Origin: Alteraurantiacibacter hainanensis
Lineage (GTDB): Bacteria > Pseudomonadota > Alphaproteobacteria > Sphingomonadales > Sphingomonadaceae
Length of the DNA: 64,000 bases
Assembly: GCF_036321025.1 (NCBI RefSeq)
Contig: NZ_JAZAPB010000002.1
Location: forward strand, 930,001-994,000
Direction: 5' to 3'
The translations under genes were made by a program, and so were the position numbers. The notes below the pieces were generated by a model. The model did no database searches. It had not been told where the DNA came from and saw only the letters and a program-made list of their open reading frames with translations. This document shows positions 60,536-64,000 of this stretch, one piece after another (positions within the stretch are counted from its first letter, which is position 1; each line of letters opens with the position of its first letter).

Positions 60536-60753
60536 AGTACCCCGCCGCCCAGCATAAGGCGCACCGCCGCGATCAGCAGCACGATGAGGCAGAAGTTGCG
60601 TCCGCCGTTGCTGCTCGACAGCTGGCCGATCACGATGCCCACGGCCACGAAGGGCAGGGCAATCCAGTTGGCCCACCCCAGCAGGGGGATCTGGGCGGGA
60701 ATGACGATCAGCAGCGAAAGCAGGCCGATGAGAATAGAGGCGATGTTGAGCAT
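60532..60753 (-). CDS. Small two- to three-helix membrane protein
   Basis: A 73-residue hydrophobic protein: two membrane helices (about 3-20 and 25-43, together SILIGLLSLLIVIPAQIP and NWIALPFVAVGIVIG) and a third at the C-terminus (LIVLLIAAVRLMLGG). Conserved-looking but without a known function. It is convergent with mutY and overlaps its stop by four bases. Confidence 0.72.
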   Translation of the reverse strand: MLNIASILIGLLSLLIVIPAQIPLLGWANWIALPFVAVGIVIGQLSSSNGGRNFCLIVLLIAAVRLMLGGGVL

Positions 60754-60886
60754 GTGTTCTACATAGATAATACAGCGGCTCCGTTCAAGTCATGGCAATT
60801 TGCGCTCGTGTTTCTGCACAGTTGCCGCAGCCATACGGCCTGAGTAAGCCATTCGTCCGCCATATCCTGCGAGAGGTTGCCAACCG

Positions 60887-62221
60887 ATGCTTCACAATCC
60901 CGCCGCTGCCTTCCTCACCCGCCGCGCCGTGCTGCGCGGATCTGCCGTGATGGGCGCGGGCGCTGCACTCGCCGCCCTGCCATTCGCCTCCACGGCCTTT
61001 GCGCAGCAATCCGCGGCGGCGCGCTGGCCCAGCGTCGCGAGGTTCGTGAACGGCTATGTCGATCGCGAAATCGTCTCCTGCATGGTCGCCACGATGGGTT
61101 TCGGCCAGCAGGAGCCCGACATCATCTCGGCAGGCACCCGCACCTTCGCGGGCGATGGCGCGGCGGGGCCGGACTCGCTGTTCCGCATCTATTCGATGAC
61201 CAAGCCGATCACCGGCCTCGCCACGGTGATGTGCATCGACGACGGCCTGCTGTCGCTGGACCAGCCGCTGGCCGACATCGTGCCCGGTTTTGCCAACATG
61301 CAGGTGCAGAAGCGCTATGACGGCCCGATCACCCGCGACAACCTTGAACCCGCGGTGCGTCCGATTACCATCCGCCACCTGCTGACCCACACGGCGGGGC
61401 TGGGCTATTCGATCATCCAGCAAGGCCCGATCAACCAGGCCTATCGCCAGCGCGGCATCGTGCCGGGCCAGGTCAGCCGCATGGCCATCGCGCAGGAGAT
61501 CTTCGGGGGCAGGCCTGCATCCAGCCTCGCCGAATTCGCCGAGGGTCTTTCGCAGCTGCCGCTGGTTTACCAGCCGGGCACGCGCTGGAGCTATTCGGTC
61601 AGTCTCGACCTGCTGGGCCACGTGATCGAGGTGGTGACCGGGCAGGACTTCGCCCGGTTCCTGCAATCGCGCATCTTCGAGCCGTGCGGAATGACATCCA
61701 CCGGCTTCCGCGTGGACCGGGACGATGTGAACCGCCTCACGGCCAACTATTTCCTGATGGGCGGCCTGCCGATCCCGGTCGACATGCCGCGCAGTTCCGT
61801 GTTCCTCGACGAGCCTGCGTTCCCATTCGGCGGGGCGGGCCTCGTTTCCAGCGGGCGCGACTACGATCGCTTCCTGCAGATGCTGGCAGGAAGGGGAGAG
61901 ATCGAGGGCAGGCGCGTTGCCAGCGAGGCGGCGGTGGAAATGGCCACGTCCAACCTCTTTCCCGATACGCTGGTGCAGGGCGGGGGCTTCGATTCCAACG
62001 GACGCCAGTTCGGCTTCGGCGCGGGCGGCCTGGTGGGCACCGGCGATACGGAAGGCCTGTTCGGCTGGTTCGGCGCTGCGGGCACGGCAGGTCTGGTGAA
62101 CATGAAACACGGCCTGCGGCACAACCTGATGACGCAGTACATGCCGGCTGACGCCTATGACGTGCAGTCCGATTTCCCGCAGGTCGTGGCGCGCGATGCG
62201 ATGCAGATGCTGCCCGCCTGA
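60887..62221 (+). CDS. Serine hydrolase (beta-lactamase/EstB type) with Tat-like signal
   Basis: A 444-residue exported enzyme. The N-terminus has a twin-arginine-like motif, FLTRRAVLRGSA, and an AFAQ cleavage site near residue 40. The active site is IYSMTKPITG (nucleophile S103, base K106), with YSVSLDLLG as the tyrosine motif and HLLTHTAGLGYS as the LLxHTAGL signature of this group, which contains class C beta-lactamases, D-aminopeptidases and EstB-like esterases. The substrate cannot be told; an esterase is as likely as a peptidase. The stop overlaps the nudC start. Confidence 0.88.
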   Translation: MLHNPAAAFLTRRAVLRGSAVMGAGAALAALPFASTAFAQQSAAARWPSVARFVNGYVDREIVSCMVATMGFGQQEPDIISAGTRTFAGDGAAGPDSLFRIYSMTKPITGLATVMCIDDGLLSLDQPLADIVPGFANMQVQKRYDGPITRDNLEPAVRPITIRHLLTHTAGLGYSIIQQGPINQAYRQRGIVPGQVSRMAIAQEIFGGRPASSLAEFAEGLSQLPLVYQPGTRWSYSVSLDLLGHVIEVVTGQDFARFLQSRIFEPCGMTSTGFRVDRDDVNRLTANYFLMGGLPIPVDMPRSSVFLDEPAFPFGGAGLVSSGRDYDRFLQMLAGRGEIEGRRVASEAAVEMATSNLFPDTLVQGGGFDSNGRQFGFGAGGLVGTGDTEGLFGWFGAAGTAGLVNMKHGLRHNLMTQYMPADAYDVQSDFPQVVARDAMQMLPA

Positions 62222-63105
62222 TGATGGAAGGACTGGCCTTTACCGGACACGATCTCGACCGCGACGATCATACCCGCGCTGATCCCGCGAAGCTCGCCGC
62301 CATGCGCGCCCGGTCCGATGCGCGGCTGCTGGCGCTCGATGGCGTGATGCCGGTGTTCGACAATGCCGGTGCGCTGGCGTTCACCGATCTGTCGAAGGTC
62401 GGCACGGATGCCGAACTGGTCTACCTGGGCCTGAGCGAGGGTGCGCCGCTGTTCGTGGCCGTTCCGCCCGAGGGCGACATGCGCCAGGCGGTATCCCTGC
62501 GCGAGACGATGATGGCGCTGATGCGGCTGGACAGCACGGAACTGGCCCTGTTCGGCGGCGCGCGCAGCGTGGCGGACTGGCATGCCCGGCACCGCTTCTG
62601 CGCCCGCTGCGGGGAACGCACGCGGCTGGCCAAAGGCGGCTGGCAACGCGATTGCCCATCGTGCGAGGCGCAGCATTTCCCGCGCGTGGACCCGGTCGCA
62701 ATCATGCTGGTGGAGCACGATGGTGACCTTCTGGTGGGCCGGGGACGCGGCTGGCCCGAGCGCAGCTATTCCGCTCTGGCCGGGTTCATCGAACCGGGCG
62801 AGAGCGTGGAAGAGGCGGTGACGCGCGAGACGTGGGAGGAAGTCGGCGTGAAGGTGGGCGGCGTATCCTACATCGCCAGCCAGCCGTGGCCGTTCCCCTC
62901 GCAGTTGATGATCGGCTGCCATGGTTATGCCGACCGCCGCGAACTGACGATCGACGAGACCGAGATCGAGGACGCTCGCTGGTTTACCCGCGCCGAAGTC
63001 GAGGACGCGATGACGAACGGAAAGGACGCGGCCAGCTTCATCCCGCCGCCGCCCACGGCCATCGCGCATTACCTGCTGCAACACTGGCTGGAGAAAACCG
63101 CATGA
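62221..63105 (+). CDS. nudC: NAD(+) diphosphatase / NAD-capped RNA decapping enzyme
   Basis: A 294-residue Nudix enzyme that splits NADH or the NAD cap of RNA. The zinc ribbon ligands are C127, C130, C145 and C148 (FCARCGERT...CPSC), and the Nudix box is GFIEPGESVEEAVTRETWEE at residues 188-207. VGRGRGWPERSYSALAG precedes it. The ATG at 62221 overlaps the previous TGA (TGATG); the stop overlaps the next start (ATGA), so three genes are coupled. Confidence 0.95.
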   Translation: MMEGLAFTGHDLDRDDHTRADPAKLAAMRARSDARLLALDGVMPVFDNAGALAFTDLSKVGTDAELVYLGLSEGAPLFVAVPPEGDMRQAVSLRETMMALMRLDSTELALFGGARSVADWHARHRFCARCGERTRLAKGGWQRDCPSCEAQHFPRVDPVAIMLVEHDGDLLVGRGRGWPERSYSALAGFIEPGESVEEAVTRETWEEVGVKVGGVSYIASQPWPFPSQLMIGCHGYADRRELTIDETEIEDARWFTRAEVEDAMTNGKDAASFIPPPPTAIAHYLLQHWLEKTA

Positions 63106-63782
63106 GCACACCCATGGTCGTCGATATCTGGTCCGACGTGATGTGCCCCTGGTGCCTCGTCGGCTACCGCAGTTTCATCGAGGGCGCGCGGCTTGTCTCG
63201 GACGATGTCGAGGTCACGATCCGTTGGATGCCGTTCGAACTCAATCCCGACATGCCCGCCGAAGGCCGGCTCCAGTCCGAGCACCTCGCGGAAACCTACA
63301 ACCGCAGCGAGGAAGAGGTGGAGGCCATGCGCGCCGAACTGGCGGGCGCGGCCGAGCGTGTCGGATTTCCCATCGACTGGCGGGGCGAAGGCGAAGCGCC
63401 GCCCCCGATGATGTGGAACACCTTCGATTGTCACAAGCTGCTGCGCTGGGCACTGGCCGAATACGGTCCCGCGGAACAGACCCGTCTGAAGGAGGCGATG
63501 TTCGCCGCGCATTTCCAGCAGCGGCGCAACATGGCCGATCGCGATGTGCTGGTTGAGCTGTGCGAGAATGCCGGGCTGGACGGCGATGCCGCCCGCCGCG
63601 CGCTGGACGACGAGGCGCTGGAAATCGCCGTGCGCGCCGAAGAAGAACGAGGCCGGGAAGGCGGAATTGCCGCCGTCCCGACCTTCGTCGTCAATCACAA
63701 ATATGGCCTGCAGGGCGCGCAGGAGCCGGAAAACTTCGCCCGCGCGCTGCTACAGATCGCCAATATGGAAGCCGCAGCCTAG
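63102..63782 (+). CDS. DsbA-family (FrnE-like) oxidoreductase
   Basis: A 226-residue protein with a cytoplasmic DsbA/FrnE fold: DIWSDVMCPWCLVGYRSF carries CPWC (near 15-18), the middle is helical, and GIAAVPTFVVNHKYGLQGAQ contains the cis-proline and the FrnE-type end. No signal peptide is present, so it acts in the cytoplasm, perhaps on thiol stress. Its four-base overlap with nudC suggests a common role in redox stress. Confidence 0.9.
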   Translation: MSTPMVVDIWSDVMCPWCLVGYRSFIEGARLVSDDVEVTIRWMPFELNPDMPAEGRLQSEHLAETYNRSEEEVEAMRAELAGAAERVGFPIDWRGEGEAPPPMMWNTFDCHKLLRWALAEYGPAEQTRLKEAMFAAHFQQRRNMADRDVLVELCENAGLDGDAARRALDDEALEIAVRAEEERGREGGIAAVPTFVVNHKYGLQGAQEPENFARALLQIANMEAAA

Positions 63783-64000
63783 GACTTGTTGCGCTCTTCC
63801 TGAATGGCGGCACGGGTCTTCGGACCCTTCTTCGCGTCATCCGACGGGTTATCGCTGCCGATTTCGGGCTCGCGATTGTCCGGATCGCTGGCGCGGTTGA
63901 TCTCGTCCCGCGTGCCGACACGGGTGTTCACTTCGCCTCCCGAGCGGCTTCCGTGCGAAGGCGTGGCGCCATCCTGCATCTTGTCGATCAGTTCGTTGTC
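63779..64000 (-). CDS. Small hydrophilic protein, 5' end beyond the window
   Basis: The reading frame is open to the last base, so the gene starts to the right of the window. The visible 73 residues are strongly hydrophilic and probably disordered (SGGEVNTRVGTRDEIN, SDDAKKGPKTRAAIQEERNK). An internal ATG at 63979 could be a start, but the codons before it also look coding. No family recognised. The 3' end overlaps the FrnE-like gene by four bases. Confidence 0.55.
   Translation of the reverse strand, partial: DNELIDKMQDGATPSHGSRSGGEVNTRVGTRDEINRASDPDNREPEIGSDNPSDDAKKGPKTRAAIQEERNKS

Overview
The window is a piece of a GC-rich alphaproteobacterial chromosome, most likely from the order Sphingomonadales and probably Erythrobacteraceae. 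The evidence is the aa3-oxidase order coxB-coxA-ctaB-small ORF-ctaG-coxC-DUF983-SURF1-thrC, ribosomal protein L21 with a long Lys/Ala tail, and many small lipoproteins and short overlapping genes of the kind seen in that order. The family assignment is inference from gene order and protein character; no search was run.

Layout. Positions 1-3483 hold four accessory genes of visibly lower GC: two small lipoproteins, an APC-type amino-acid permease and a CaCA-type cation exchanger. They are followed by about 400 bases without a gene and by tRNA-Val(TAC) on the minus strand, whose 3' end faces this block, so it may be the edge of an integrated element. From 4053 the sequence is core chromosome: an FAD monooxygenase, a TlpA-like thioredoxin, then argH, a small lipoprotein, lysA and a siroheme-synthase-like protein. 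Positions 9578-11689 hold the most unusual locus: a perfect AT-rich palindrome, a 51-residue peptide gene and two related cupin-plus-helical proteins in tight operon order. It resembles a small modified-peptide (RiPP) locus of a type I do not recognise.

Positions 11700-18145 form one long minus-strand operon: pyrE, a serine hydrolase, pdxJ, acpS, lepB, an AI-2E-type transporter, a DUF3089 hydrolase and ruvX. Divergent from it is the plus-strand cytochrome c oxidase operon (18328-24854), which runs on into thrC and an rRNA-type methyltransferase. Next come a DUF1499 protein, folB, the molybdopterin genes moaA-moaD-moaE, rplU-rpmA with a terminator in the leader and a strong terminator after it, a GNAT enzyme, a divergent TetR regulator and di-metal hydrolase pair, ygfZ, a patatin-like protein, pyrC, rarD and astD. 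Between rarD and astD, four consecutive hairpins whose wobble pairs all fit a plus-strand transcript suggest a small RNA.

Positions 40303-49789 carry a DUF3617 protein, selO, an alpha/beta hydrolase, a GT4 glycosyltransferase, a YfgM-like protein with bamB, an ICMT-like membrane protein, ubiA and rsmE. After gshA come a glyoxalase-fold enzyme and a divergent soxR that share a near-perfect SoxR operator, which ties thiol and redox stress genes together. A winged-helix/alpha-beta-hydrolase fusion follows, with short direct repeats upstream that may be its own operator. The last part holds smc, two DsbA-like proteins, a DUF721 protein, mutY, a small membrane protein, a Tat-type serine hydrolase, nudC, a FrnE-like DsbA protein and the cut end of a small hydrophilic protein.

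No insertion sequence, CRISPR array, rRNA operon or replication origin was seen.
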